Below, piece after piece: positions 1 through 7,942 of a stretch of DNA of 38,980 bases. Within the stretch, counting starts at the first letter, position 1; every line of letters starts with the position of its first letter. Where the stretch lies: NCBI GenBank assembly GCA_944390205.1, contig CALXPF010000004.1, forward strand, positions 1 through 38,980, read 5' to 3'. The notes beneath the pieces are model-generated. The model made no database searches. It was given only the letters and a program-made list of their open reading frames with translations, and was not told where the DNA came from. Origin of the DNA: an uncultured Alphaproteobacteria bacterium. Lineage in GTDB: Bacteria; Pseudomonadota; Alphaproteobacteria; CAAHEQ01; UBA3637. The translations under genes and the position numbers were made by a program.

Positions 1-42
1 CCGGTTTGGTCGTATGGAATGACGATAACGCCCGCCCTTTCA

Positions 43-147
43 TCATAGCCGACCGCAACAATTTTCTATCTTTTTGGACAGTTTCGGGCCAATTCCCTTA
101 AGGGTTGATACCTCTCGAAACAATGGATTTAAAAGATCGGGTCTCAT
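43..147 (-). pseudogene. recG: 5' end of recG, interrupted after 34 codons at the window edge
   Basis: The reading frame begins MRPDLLNPLF and continues with a STLKGIGPKL segment, which matches the amino terminus of alphaproteobacterial RecG, the ATP-dependent helicase that regresses stalled forks and processes Holliday junctions. The ATG lies 10 bases after the stop of the upstream secreted hypothetical gene, so the two are probably co-transcribed. After residue 34 the frame hits TGA (43-45). From there to the window start another frame reads roughly YDERAGVIVIPYDQT, which could be a divergent continuation of the LLFHLP-type region. This fits a frameshift (real or sequencing error) or a misassembled contig end. 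The helicase domains lie outside the window, so the gene's true state is unknown. Confidence 0.6.
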
Positions 148-157
148 AAAAAATCTC

Positions 158-709
158 TTATTTTTTCAAAGAAACGACCTCATTTTTTCGATTCGCATCG
201 GACACATTTTTGACTGTGCCCGTCTGCTTTGAATGACTTTTTTTAGGACGCTTTACGGCCTTGGAATATTTTTGGGAAGTCGGCTTTTTGGCCGGAATCA
301 TCTTTGTTTTTCGTTTGGGAGTAATCACCTTCCCATCCGGCAATTTAACGGTTCCGTCGGCATAAACAACCGATTGAAAAATCGGAAGGCGTGAAAAACG
401 ATCCAAAACCTCTCCGCACGAAACCTCCGGCGCATTTTTTTGCTCTTTATAAGCTTTTAATTTTGCCTGAGCATATCCCCTAAAAAGAGACAGTTCCTCT
501 TGCTTTGTCACCGCAGGATTAGCCATAATCCGACTGGCGATCAATTTATAATCATCCAATAATCCGCCGGCATTACAGGCCAACGCCAATCCGGCCATCA
601 TACCGAGCTGTTCGTTTTCCGGAATACCGTTTAATGTTCTGGAGGCCGAAAAACAAACGGAAGGAGCCGTCAAAATCAGAAAAGACAAGATCCAAATGTT
701 ATTTTTCAT
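158..709 (-). CDS. secreted hypothetical protein with basic, lysine-rich tail
   Basis: The product is about 183 residues from the ATG at 709, which has a GGAGAAAAT ribosome-binding site. The longer frame to 748 has no such site. It starts with a classical signal peptide (MKNNIWILSFLILTAPSVCFSA), so export to the periplasm is likely. A middle part with few cysteines (one near the AGL-ALACNAGG segment, one at VSCGEVLD) resembles small periplasmic proteins of unknown function. The last ~45 residues are rich in Lys, Ser and Thr (KKPTSQKYSKAVKRPKKS) and probably disordered. It is transcribed away from the esterase at 782 and reads into recG 10 bases downstream. I do not recognise a family. Confidence 0.75.
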   Translation of the reverse strand: MKNNIWILSFLILTAPSVCFSASRTLNGIPENEQLGMMAGLALACNAGGLLDDYKLIASRIMANPAVTKQEELSLFRGYAQAKLKAYKEQKNAPEVSCGEVLDRFSRLPIFQSVVYADGTVKLPDGKVITPKRKTKMIPAKKPTSQKYSKAVKRPKKSHSKQTGTVKNVSDANRKNEVVSLKK

Positions 710-781
710 TGATTTTCTCCTTGAAAACAGATTATAATGTTCCATCATACAGATATTTAAGATATTTTCAAGGAGAATTTC

Positions 782-1441
782 ATGCTTTCAGGCCCTTTTT
801 CCATTCCCGAAAAGACCCAAAGGGCCATGTTTTTGTTCCATGGATACGGGGCTAGCGGAGATGATTTAATGGGGATTGTTCCCATTCTTTCCAAAACTTT
901 TAAAAATATGGCTTTTTTTGCCCCGAACGCCCCAAAGAAACCCCCCTTTTCGGGATATGAATGGTTTTCCCTCGATGATTTTACCTCTCCCAATGCCGTT
1001 TCTTTAACCTATTTGGATCAATTGGTTAAAAGAGCTCAAACATCCTGTGAATTAGCTCGTTCTTATATCGAACATATCCAAAAAAGCTATCAGCTATCCT
1101 CAAAAGATATTATTTTAGCCGGTTTTTCCCAAGGCGGACTTATTGCCCAATATACGGCATTGACACATTCAGAACCGTTTCAAGCCGTTTTGAGTCTCTC
1201 GTCTGTTCCGTTGGTTTTTGACAAGACCCTTTCCGCCGAACACATCAAACAACATTTGCCTATTTTGTTAACACACGGAGCAAACGATACTGTTATTCCG
1301 CCTCTTGCCCTACAACTTTCTACACGAGAATTGGCTAAAGCGAAACAATATCCTGCTCCCCATCTCATTCCTGATTTGGATCATGGCATTAACGATGTTT
1401 GTTTGGAACAAATTATCCATTTTTTAAAAACGATTTCTTAA
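782..1441 (+). CDS. alpha/beta hydrolase, phospholipase/carboxylesterase family
   Basis: A 219-residue cytosolic serine hydrolase of the Abhydrolase_2 (carboxylesterase/thioesterase, YpfH-like) family. The oxyanion-hole segment FLFHGYGASGDD is at residues 17-28, the nucleophile elbow GFSQGG places Ser116, and Asp169 (HGANDTVIP) with His201 (DLDHGI) complete the triad. There is no signal peptide. The ATG has a good AGGAG site 7 bases upstream. msbA follows after 26 bases on the same strand, so co-transcription is likely. The substrate cannot be told from sequence: family members cleave short-chain esters, lysophospholipids or acyl-protein thioesters. The length is normal for the family. Confidence 0.9.
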   Translation: MLSGPFSIPEKTQRAMFLFHGYGASGDDLMGIVPILSKTFKNMAFFAPNAPKKPPFSGYEWFSLDDFTSPNAVSLTYLDQLVKRAQTSCELARSYIEHIQKSYQLSSKDIILAGFSQGGLIAQYTALTHSEPFQAVLSLSSVPLVFDKTLSAEHIKQHLPILLTHGANDTVIPPLALQLSTRELAKAKQYPAPHLIPDLDHGINDVCLEQIIHFLKTIS

Positions 1442-1467
1442 AAACAATTTTTTAAAAAGGTTTTTTC

Positions 1468-3237
1468 ATGCATATTCAACCACAAAAAATAAATCTTTCC
1501 GAAAGTTATAAACGGATGTGGCCGTTTGTGAAACCATATTGGTTCCGATGCTTATTAGCCATGGTTATCACCATTCCGATCGGGGCTTTGGATGCCGTGA
1601 TTGCTTTAGCTCTTAAACCTTTTATGGATACGGTTGTTATAGATCAGGGGGCAGAAACGCCGTTTAATTTACCTCTTTATGTTATTCCGATTTTTATCAT
1701 CGCATTTACCCTTGTTCAAGCTGCCTTAGAATATGGGTCTGCCTATTTAAGTGCTTGGACCGGCGGAAAAATTACGATGGAAATGAAAAAAAAGCTTTAT
1801 CAAAAGCTCTTGACATTAGATGCCTCTTATTTGGATAAAACCTCATCCGGACAGATCATGACCCGCTTTGATGCGGATGCCAATACGGCTTGTACGGGAT
1901 TGCTCAATAATGTCAAAGTCTTTACAACCCGCATTTTTTCTTCCGTTGCTTTAGTCGGCGTCCTTCTTTACACGTCTTGGCAATTGGCGATAATTGCCAT
2001 TATCGTCTTAGGCTCCGCCCTTTATCCCGTTACGCTGATCCGAAAAAAAATAAAAGACATCGTAGCCAAAAGTGTTATTGTTAACGGATCCGTTTTAACA
2101 GCTTTCAATGAAACATATGCCGGCGCCAAAACCATTGCATCTTATAATTTAAATTCCTATCAAAAAAACAAATTTTATAATATTTTAACACAAAGTTTCA
2201 AGCTGACAATTAAAAATACGCAACGAACGGCTTGGCTCTCTCCGATGATGCATATTATCATTGCTTTTGGAATTGCCGGAGCCATTTGGTATGGCAGTTA
2301 TTTGATTACGAATAAAACGATCAGTGCCGGTGATTTTGTTTCATTTATGACGGCCATGTTGATGCTCTATACCCCTATTAAAAATATCGGAAAAAATTTT
2401 AACGCCGTTCAACTTTCTTTAATGGCAATCGAGCGCGTTTTTGAAATCATTGACATGCCGGCTCACATTAAAAATCAAAAAAATGCTTTAGAATTAACCG
2501 GCATTCAAAAGGAAATTCGATTTGATCACGTTTCTTTTTCATATGAAGAATCCAAATCTATATTAAAAGATAATTCTTTTGAAATTAAACAAGGAGAAAC
2601 TGTCGCTTTAGTCGGAAATTCGGGAGGTGGAAAAACAACAATCGTCAATTTAATTCCGCGTTTTTATGATATCTCTCAAGGATCCATTTCTATTGACGGA
2701 CACGATATTCGATCACTGACACTTGAGTCTTTAAGAGAAAATATTGCCGTTGTTTTCCAAGATAATTTTTTATTTTCGGGAACAATCAGAGATAATATCA
2801 TGTTGGGTCGTTTGAATGCAACGGAACAAGAAGTAAAAAGAGCCATTCAGATGGCCTGTTTAGATGAATTTATCGGCTCACTTGAAAAAGGATTAGATAC
2901 GGAAATCGGAGAACGCGGTATGCTTTTATCAGGAGGTCAAAAACAGCGTATTGCAATCGCCAGAGCCTTTTTAAAAAATGCCCCGATCGTTATTTTAGAT
3001 GAAGCCACTTCGGCATTAGACAATAAATCAGAAGCGATTGTTCAACAAGCCATTGATAATTTAATGCAAGATCGAACAGTTATCGTTATTGCACATCGGC
3101 TATCAACAATTCAAAATGCCGATAAGATCATCGTTATCAATGAAGGAAAAATTGTTGAAGAGGGCAATCATACGGAACTATTATCTCACGAGGGTCCCTA
3201 TAAATCTCTCTATCAAGCGCAATTCAAACATAAATAA
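1468..3237 (+). CDS. msbA: lipid A export ATP-binding/permease protein MsbA
   Basis: A 589-residue half-transporter with an amino-terminal six-helix exporter domain (about residues 20-320) and a carboxy-terminal ATPase. The Walker A GNSGGGKTT is near residue 383, the ABC signature LLSGGQKQ near 486 and the Walker B IVILDEATSALD near 507, followed by the switch His in IAHRLSTI. Length and order fit MsbA, the homodimeric flippase moving core-lipid A across the inner membrane. The assignment as MsbA rather than a generic ABC exporter rests on overall similarity and on pagP 1.6 kb downstream. A weak AAAGG site precedes the ATG. No terminator is evident after it. Confidence 0.85.
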   Translation: MHIQPQKINLSESYKRMWPFVKPYWFRCLLAMVITIPIGALDAVIALALKPFMDTVVIDQGAETPFNLPLYVIPIFIIAFTLVQAALEYGSAYLSAWTGGKITMEMKKKLYQKLLTLDASYLDKTSSGQIMTRFDADANTACTGLLNNVKVFTTRIFSSVALVGVLLYTSWQLAIIAIIVLGSALYPVTLIRKKIKDIVAKSVIVNGSVLTAFNETYAGAKTIASYNLNSYQKNKFYNILTQSFKLTIKNTQRTAWLSPMMHIIIAFGIAGAIWYGSYLITNKTISAGDFVSFMTAMLMLYTPIKNIGKNFNAVQLSLMAIERVFEIIDMPAHIKNQKNALELTGIQKEIRFDHVSFSYEESKSILKDNSFEIKQGETVALVGNSGGGKTTIVNLIPRFYDISQGSISIDGHDIRSLTLESLRENIAVVFQDNFLFSGTIRDNIMLGRLNATEQEVKRAIQMACLDEFIGSLEKGLDTEIGERGMLLSGGQKQRIAIARAFLKNAPIVILDEATSALDNKSEAIVQQAIDNLMQDRTVIVIAHRLSTIQNADKIIVINEGKIVEEGNHTELLSHEGPYKSLYQAQFKHK

Positions 3238-3290
3238 ATCTGATATCAAAGGGATATCTATGGAATAAAGGGTATTCGTAAGATTTTATT

Positions 3291-3971
3291 TTACCAAGAA
3301 GGACACTTTTTTGTTTCAGTCGCATATGATTCCGGTGTATCAATCGCTTCGTTTTTTTCACGAATTTTTTGATTGATATGATCTAAAACCGGTTGAATTT
3401 CTGTCAAAACCTGTTTAATTTGCTTTTGAAAAACCTGATTGGCTCGCGTCTTTGAATAAACGTACTCGGGTCTTAATTTATCGACGGCCATTCTTAATGC
3501 TTTTTCAATATCCGGCTTAAAAAAAGTCATAGCTTCTTGATACACCGCCACATGATAATCTTCGTGATCTTTAATCACATTATATTGACAGGATCCGATC
3601 GGATATTTTTTATCAATGTAAACCTGGAGCGTATCCAACACAATCTTAAAATGAATTTGGTTCAGTCCGACACAACTTCTTTGGCTATTTATCGGGATTC
3701 CCGAATAAACAGACGACTGTGAACCAACAGAGCTGGCCATGGTATCTGCCTCCACACGGACTCTCGAGACGGTTAATCCCAGCGTATTGGGAGAGAGCGG
3801 CTTATTTGCCGTTCTCGGAAAATCTTTTCGAGATAATGAGTGATTATACGTCACCGACGTCGGTTCCATGGTAATTTTAACCTCTATCGGAATTTTATCA
3901 CATAAAGCATTTGCTTTTTGTATCCAAAAAAGAGATAATACCATCCAGAAAAAAATAAATATTCTAACCAT
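3291..3971 (-). CDS. secreted protein with HExxH motif, possible metalloprotease-like (DUF922-like)
   Basis: A 226-residue protein with a signal peptide (cleavage probably after QKANA, residue 23). A HEDYH motif at residues 136-140 fits a zinc-binding HExxH, followed by an amphipathic helical region and a long helical tail (about 165-210). The amino-terminal part is beta-rich. This layout resembles DUF922-type periplasmic proteins with a predicted zinc site, but I cannot confirm the family. There are five cysteines in the mature part, which would suit a disulfide-bonded periplasmic protein. Its start lies only 29 bases from the divergent exonuclease gene, so the two promoters must overlap. 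Peptidase activity is an inference from the motif only. Confidence 0.65.
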   Translation of the reverse strand: MVRIFIFFWMVLSLFWIQKANALCDKIPIEVKITMEPTSVTYNHSLSRKDFPRTANKPLSPNTLGLTVSRVRVEADTMASSVGSQSSVYSGIPINSQRSCVGLNQIHFKIVLDTLQVYIDKKYPIGSCQYNVIKDHEDYHVAVYQEAMTFFKPDIEKALRMAVDKLRPEYVYSKTRANQVFQKQIKQVLTEIQPVLDHINQKIREKNEAIDTPESYATETKKCPSW

Positions 3972-4000
3972 AAAGTGACACTACCACGAGAGAGGGAAAA

Positions 4001-4786
4001 ATGCAAGTCATATCCTGGAACGTTGCTTCTGTTCGAGCTCGAATGCCTCTTTTAAAAAATTTATTGTCCGAACAAAAACCGGATATTGTTTTTTTGCAAG
4101 AAGTTAAAGCGACACATGAAACTTTTCCGTTCCGAGAATTTTCTGAGATGGGATATTTTTCCGTCATATCGGGGCAAAAATCTTTTAACGGTGTAGCCAT
4201 TCTCTCACGTTACCCGCTTCAAGAAGTTTTGACTGTTTTGCCGGGCACACAAGAAGAAATACCGCAGGCTCGATTTATTCAGGCAAAAAATCAAGGGATT
4301 ACATTTATATCCGTCTATGTCCCCAATGGAAATCCCCCCGAAAAAGATCCGACCGACACCTCCCGATTAGACTATAAACTCAAATGGTTGGATCATTTAA
4401 ACGCTCATCTTCTATCATTGCTCAACCAAAAACAATCACTGATTATCGGCGGAGATTTTAATGTGATTGAAAAAGATTCGGACGTCTATAATCCCGAGTT
4501 ATACCGATCAAACGCTCTCATGCTTCCCACCGTCAGAGACCATTTTCGAACCCTGACAAACCTGCCGATTTGCAGTACGATTCGTTCTTTTTCTCAAGAG
4601 AAACCTCTTTATTCTTTTTGGGATTTTCAAGGGGGGGCTTGGTATAAAAACAACGGCATGCTATTAGATCATATCTTTATTTCAAATGATCTCAAGCCTC
4701 GACTAAAAAATGCAGGCATTTTCAAAGAGATGCGTGGGGCCTCCAAACCCTCCGATCATGTCCCCGTGTGGTGTCTTTTGGAATAA
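4001..4786 (+). CDS. xth: exodeoxyribonuclease III
   Basis: A 261-residue enzyme of the exonuclease III/AP endonuclease family, which cuts abasic sites and trims 3' ends in base excision repair. Key residues are visible: Asn7 (SWNVAS), Glu34 (LQEVKA), the Tyr in VYVPNG near 106, Asp152 and Asn154 (GGDFNV), the Asp in LLDHIFIS, and Asp252-His253 (SDHVPVW). Length is normal and no domain is missing. The ATG follows a GAGAGGG-type ribosome-binding site. It is divergent from the secreted HExxH protein and precedes pagP, which has its own promoter. Confidence 0.93.
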   Translation: MQVISWNVASVRARMPLLKNLLSEQKPDIVFLQEVKATHETFPFREFSEMGYFSVISGQKSFNGVAILSRYPLQEVLTVLPGTQEEIPQARFIQAKNQGITFISVYVPNGNPPEKDPTDTSRLDYKLKWLDHLNAHLLSLLNQKQSLIIGGDFNVIEKDSDVYNPELYRSNALMLPTVRDHFRTLTNLPICSTIRSFSQEKPLYSFWDFQGGAWYKNNGMLLDHIFISNDLKPRLKNAGIFKEMRGASKPSDHVPVWCLLE

Positions 4787-4830
4787 AAGACCGTCATCAC
4801 CGTTCTATAAAAGTTTTTGCCACAAAAAGA

Positions 4831-4859
4831 TTGAAATTCTTATTAAAATTGTTTATATT
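4831..4859 (+). promoter_or_regulatory. predicted sigma70 promoter of pagP, leaderless arrangement
   Basis: TTGAAA at 4831-4836 and TATATT at 4854-4859 are separated by 17 bases. Transcription should start about 7 bases after the -10 box, at 4866-4867, while the pagP ATG is at 4868. The transcript would therefore have essentially no 5' leader, consistent with the poor Shine-Dalgarno sequence in front of this gene. Confidence 0.55.
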
Positions 4860-4867
4860 CTGAGCTC

Positions 4868-5461
4868 ATGAAAAACTATTTTAAAACAATATCTTTTTTT
4901 ATCATAAGTCCTATTTTATCCGTCTTTTTATTTTCGGGGCTTGTTTATGCCGAGGGGGAGTTAATATCTCAAAGTAAAAATGAGCCAACCCTCATGGATA
5001 AGGTTGGGAATCACTTTAGAACCATTCTTTGTAAAGGAGAGTGGGCTTTACTTGTTCCGATAAATACTTGGCATAACAGAGCCATGTATGATAAAGAAAA
5101 AACAGACGGCTACAACGAGCGCCCTTGGGGGATCGGCGGAGGAAAGCAATATACGGATTCCAACGGGAACAGGCACACCCTTTTTCTGATGGAGTTTCAA
5201 GATTCACATAATGATGTGGAACCATTTGCAGGGTATGCCTACCAGTGGGTGTGGGGATTAGACGAAGCCAATGATTGGCGAGTTTCATTGGGAGGTGTTT
5301 TGGGAATAACCATGCGATCCGATTTTCATTATATTCCATTTCCGGCGCCACTTCCCATTTTGGGGTTTGAATATAAACAATTGGCTATTGAAAGTACATA
5401 TATCCCCGGAGGACATAACAGTGGGAATATTCTATTCACTTGGCTCCGATGGAGTTTCTAA
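4868..5461 (+). CDS. pagP: lipid A palmitoyltransferase PagP
   Basis: A 197-residue outer-membrane beta-barrel enzyme that moves palmitate from a phospholipid to lipid A. A signal peptide spans residues 1-28 (ending VYA). The diagnostic region TWHNRAMYDKEKTDGYNERPWG carries His69. FQDSHND carries Asp112 and Ser113. The spacing of 43 residues between His and Asp equals that of His33 and Asp76 in E. coli PagP. Further family blocks are FHYIPFPAPLP, TYIPGGHNSGN and a carboxy-terminal aromatic Phe, typical of barrel-assembly signals. The stop codon abuts the ATG of the following ABC ATPase, so it heads a five-gene operon. PagP is best known from gammaproteobacteria and is unexpected in an alphaproteobacterium. 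Confidence 0.92.
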   Translation: MKNYFKTISFFIISPILSVFLFSGLVYAEGELISQSKNEPTLMDKVGNHFRTILCKGEWALLVPINTWHNRAMYDKEKTDGYNERPWGIGGGKQYTDSNGNRHTLFLMEFQDSHNDVEPFAGYAYQWVWGLDEANDWRVSLGGVLGITMRSDFHYIPFPAPLPILGFEYKQLAIESTYIPGGHNSGNILFTWLRWSF

Positions 5462-6370
5462 ATGGAAAAATATGCCGTTATCACAAAAAATCTGTCTAAA
5501 TCATTCTATCGAAAAGAGCATGGCTTGTTTAGACCAGCCACAGAAACAAAAGCGGTTCAAGATCTTTCATTGACAATCCGCGCGGGTGAATGTGTGGCGT
5601 TTATCGGACCAAACGGTGCCGGCAAATCAACAACGGTAAAAATGCTTACCTCCATTTTATATCCGACCGGCGGATCTGCCCTCGTGGCAGGAATCAATCC
5701 TTGGGAAAATCGTTCTGCCCTTTGTCATCAAATCGGTGTTATTTTCGGACAACGATCTCAACTATGGTATCATCTTCCCGTCCGTGATTCATTGCATTTA
5801 TTAGCGGTCGCATACAATTTATCGGAAGCCGAAGAGAAAAAAAGATTGCAAGAGCTCAGCGAGTCATTACAAGTCACTGAATTATTAGACAGACCGGTCC
5901 GTGATTTATCCTTAGGTCAACGTATGAGATGTGAGATTATAGCCTCTCTTCTCCATTCTCCTCAAATTTTATTTTTAGATGAACCGACCATCGGGTTGGA
6001 TGTTGAGGCAAAACTTCTGTTGCGTTCGTTTTTAAAACAAGAATCGGAAGCCAAGGGGATTACGATTTTACTGACCAGTCACGACACCGGAGATATTGAA
6101 AAGATTTGCCATCGTGTTTTATTGATCAACCATGGATCTCTCATTTTGGACACAACGATGAATCGTCTCAAAACGCAATTTATGTCGGAGAAATATATTC
6201 GCATCACTCATAAAGATGGTACCTCTCAACGATTTCACTTCGATCCACGAACTGGAGATATTACTCATTTTTTAAAATCATCTGCGTTTAATCAAGTATC
6301 TGATTTGACAATTGAAAACCCTCCTTTGGAAGAAATTATTCGTAAACTCTATCAAAAAGACGTTCCATGA
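5462..6370 (+). CDS. ABC-2 type exporter, ATP-binding subunit (COG4586-like)
   Basis: A 302-residue cytosolic ATPase. Walker A GPNGAGKST is at residues 49-57, the signature in the variant form LSLGQ at 149-153, and Walker B ILFLDEPTIGLD at 169-180, with the switch His in LLTSHD. The long insertion after the first strand (EHGLFRPATETKAVQ) and the LSLGQRMR signature are typical of the COG4586 class, which pairs with two different permeases of the COG4587 and COG3694 classes, exactly the next two genes. The start abuts the pagP stop and is served by a GGAG inside pagP, so translation is probably coupled. The exported substrate is unknown; the operon context suggests an envelope-related molecule. 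Confidence 0.9.
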   Translation: MEKYAVITKNLSKSFYRKEHGLFRPATETKAVQDLSLTIRAGECVAFIGPNGAGKSTTVKMLTSILYPTGGSALVAGINPWENRSALCHQIGVIFGQRSQLWYHLPVRDSLHLLAVAYNLSEAEEKKRLQELSESLQVTELLDRPVRDLSLGQRMRCEIIASLLHSPQILFLDEPTIGLDVEAKLLLRSFLKQESEAKGITILLTSHDTGDIEKICHRVLLINHGSLILDTTMNRLKTQFMSEKYIRITHKDGTSQRFHFDPRTGDITHFLKSSAFNQVSDLTIENPPLEEIIRKLYQKDVP

Positions 6371-7155
6371 GACCATTTTTTTTACTAATACAATCAGCTT
6401 TTAATTTTCAAAAAAAGCAACTGCCCGTTATCGGGACAAGACTTGTTCTGCTTTTAATTCTCATTTGTATTTTTAATCAATTTTGGCAAATTGTGAAAGA
6501 CGGAAATTCTGCTACCGCTCAGATTAACCCTGTGGACTTTATTTGGTATTTAATGATTGGGGCTCTATTGCAATATAGTCGTCCCGAAGGACTTCATTAT
6601 CAAATTGAACAAGAAATCAAAACCGGAAATATTGCTTACAAAATGTTAAGACCCATTTCTGTTATCAGTATTTACTTTTTCAGCGGATTGGGAAGCTTTT
6701 TATTTAGACTCCCTCTTTTATTTATCGTAAGCGCCCTTTTTCTCCTCGTTCTAAAAGGAGGAGAGCTTCCACAAACATTTGATGCGGTTCCGGTGATTTT
6801 CTTACTTCTTTTACTGAGTGGTATTTTTATTTCTCTTTGTACTGTTTTTATTGGTTTATCTACTTTATGGCTTCAAGACTCTCTGCCTCTTTTTTGGATT
6901 CTTCAAAAGGCAGAATATATTTTGGGCGGTTTATTTTTTCCGATCACATTATATCCTCAGTGGCTTCAGGAAATAGCATTGGCCACTCCGTTTGGTTGGA
7001 TCGGTTACGGTGTTTCTCATCTGATCTATGACTATACACCACAAGCGGCGTTCGAAACAGGCGTTCATATTCTTTTTTGGATTATTATTTTATTGATTTT
7101 CAATCATATTTCCTATACTTTTTTGAGAAAAAGGATTGCAATCAATGGCGGATAA
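6367..7155 (+). CDS. ABC-2 type exporter, permease subunit 1 (COG4587-like)
   Basis: A 262-residue inner-membrane protein with about six hydrophobic segments and no soluble domain. It belongs to the ABC-2 permease type that partners COG4586 ATPases. The start overlaps the ATPase stop by four bases (ATGA). The motif PLLFIVSALFLLVLKGGELP and a late PFGWIGYG segment are typical membrane and loop regions of such permeases. With the next gene it would form a heterodimeric channel. The substrate cannot be predicted. Confidence 0.8.
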   Translation: MRPFFLLIQSAFNFQKKQLPVIGTRLVLLLILICIFNQFWQIVKDGNSATAQINPVDFIWYLMIGALLQYSRPEGLHYQIEQEIKTGNIAYKMLRPISVISIYFFSGLGSFLFRLPLLFIVSALFLLVLKGGELPQTFDAVPVIFLLLLLSGIFISLCTVFIGLSTLWLQDSLPLFWILQKAEYILGGLFFPITLYPQWLQEIALATPFGWIGYGVSHLIYDYTPQAAFETGVHILFWIIILLIFNHISYTFLRKRIAINGG

Positions 7156-7942
7156 TCAAATCAAATTTTTCTTAGAACTCATTCGAATGAATATGAAACA
7201 GTCATATGCTTTAAAGACGGCATTTTGGTTGCGTGTTCTATTTATGTTGATCAGTAATGGAATAATGCTTGTCGGCTGGGGCGTTATGTTTCATCAATTT
7301 CAATCAATTAACGGATGGACATTTTCTGATTTTATGTTTATGACGGGTCTTAATATTACGGCATTTTCAATATGGTCTTTATTTTTCAGAGGAACAGGTA
7401 TTTATATGGCACATTTAATTGAAAATGGCGGATTAGATCATTTTTTGCTCACGCCCAAAAATATTCTTTTTCATATCTCCTGTTCTGTTTCAAATCCTGC
7501 CGGATGGGGTGATTTTATAACCGGTTTTTGTTTAATTTTGGCCTCGAATCTTGTTTGTTTTTCCAACGCGTTTTTGGTTCTGATCTTCTTAATCTGCTCC
7601 GTTCTTTGCTTTTTAACCATTGGATTTTTCTTTTCGGCACTCAATTTTTGGCTTGCCGGTTTTTCTGATTTATCCGAACGACTTTTTTATATTTTCTTTA
7701 ATCTGTCGGGCTACCCCGGAAGTATTTATTCCGATTGGGCCAAAATACTTTTATTAACTGTTTTTCCGATCGGCTTTATCTCCATTTTACCCGTTGAGAT
7801 TCTAAAGACCTTTTCCCTCCCCTCCTTTTTATACTTAATCATGGGAATATCCTTTTTATTTATCGGAAGTATTTTGTTTTTTTATAATGGATTAAAAAGA
7901 TATAAAAGCGGCAACCAAATCAATATGAGAGGATATCAATGA
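7145..7942 (+). CDS. ABC-2 type exporter, permease subunit 2 (COG3694-like)
   Basis: A 265-residue inner-membrane protein with about six transmembrane helices, the second permease of the exporter. I place the start at ATG 7145, which has AAGGA nine bases upstream; a TTG nine bases earlier is less likely. The gene overlaps the end of the first permease by 11 bases. The cytosolic loop ENGGLDHFLLTPKN is a typical coupling-helix region of this class. It overlaps the following glycosyltransferase by four bases, so all genes from pagP to 9042 read as one transcription and translation unit. Confidence 0.8.
   Translation: MADNQIKFFLELIRMNMKQSYALKTAFWLRVLFMLISNGIMLVGWGVMFHQFQSINGWTFSDFMFMTGLNITAFSIWSLFFRGTGIYMAHLIENGGLDHFLLTPKNILFHISCSVSNPAGWGDFITGFCLILASNLVCFSNAFLVLIFLICSVLCFLTIGFFFSALNFWLAGFSDLSERLFYIFFNLSGYPGSIYSDWAKILLLTVFPIGFISILPVEILKTFSLPSFLYLIMGISFLFIGSILFFYNGLKRYKSGNQINMRGYQ

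Noticed and set aside
3242-3262. GATATC repeated as an inverted pair after msbA
   Set aside because: The repeats are short and not followed by a T-run, so no terminator or site could be supported.
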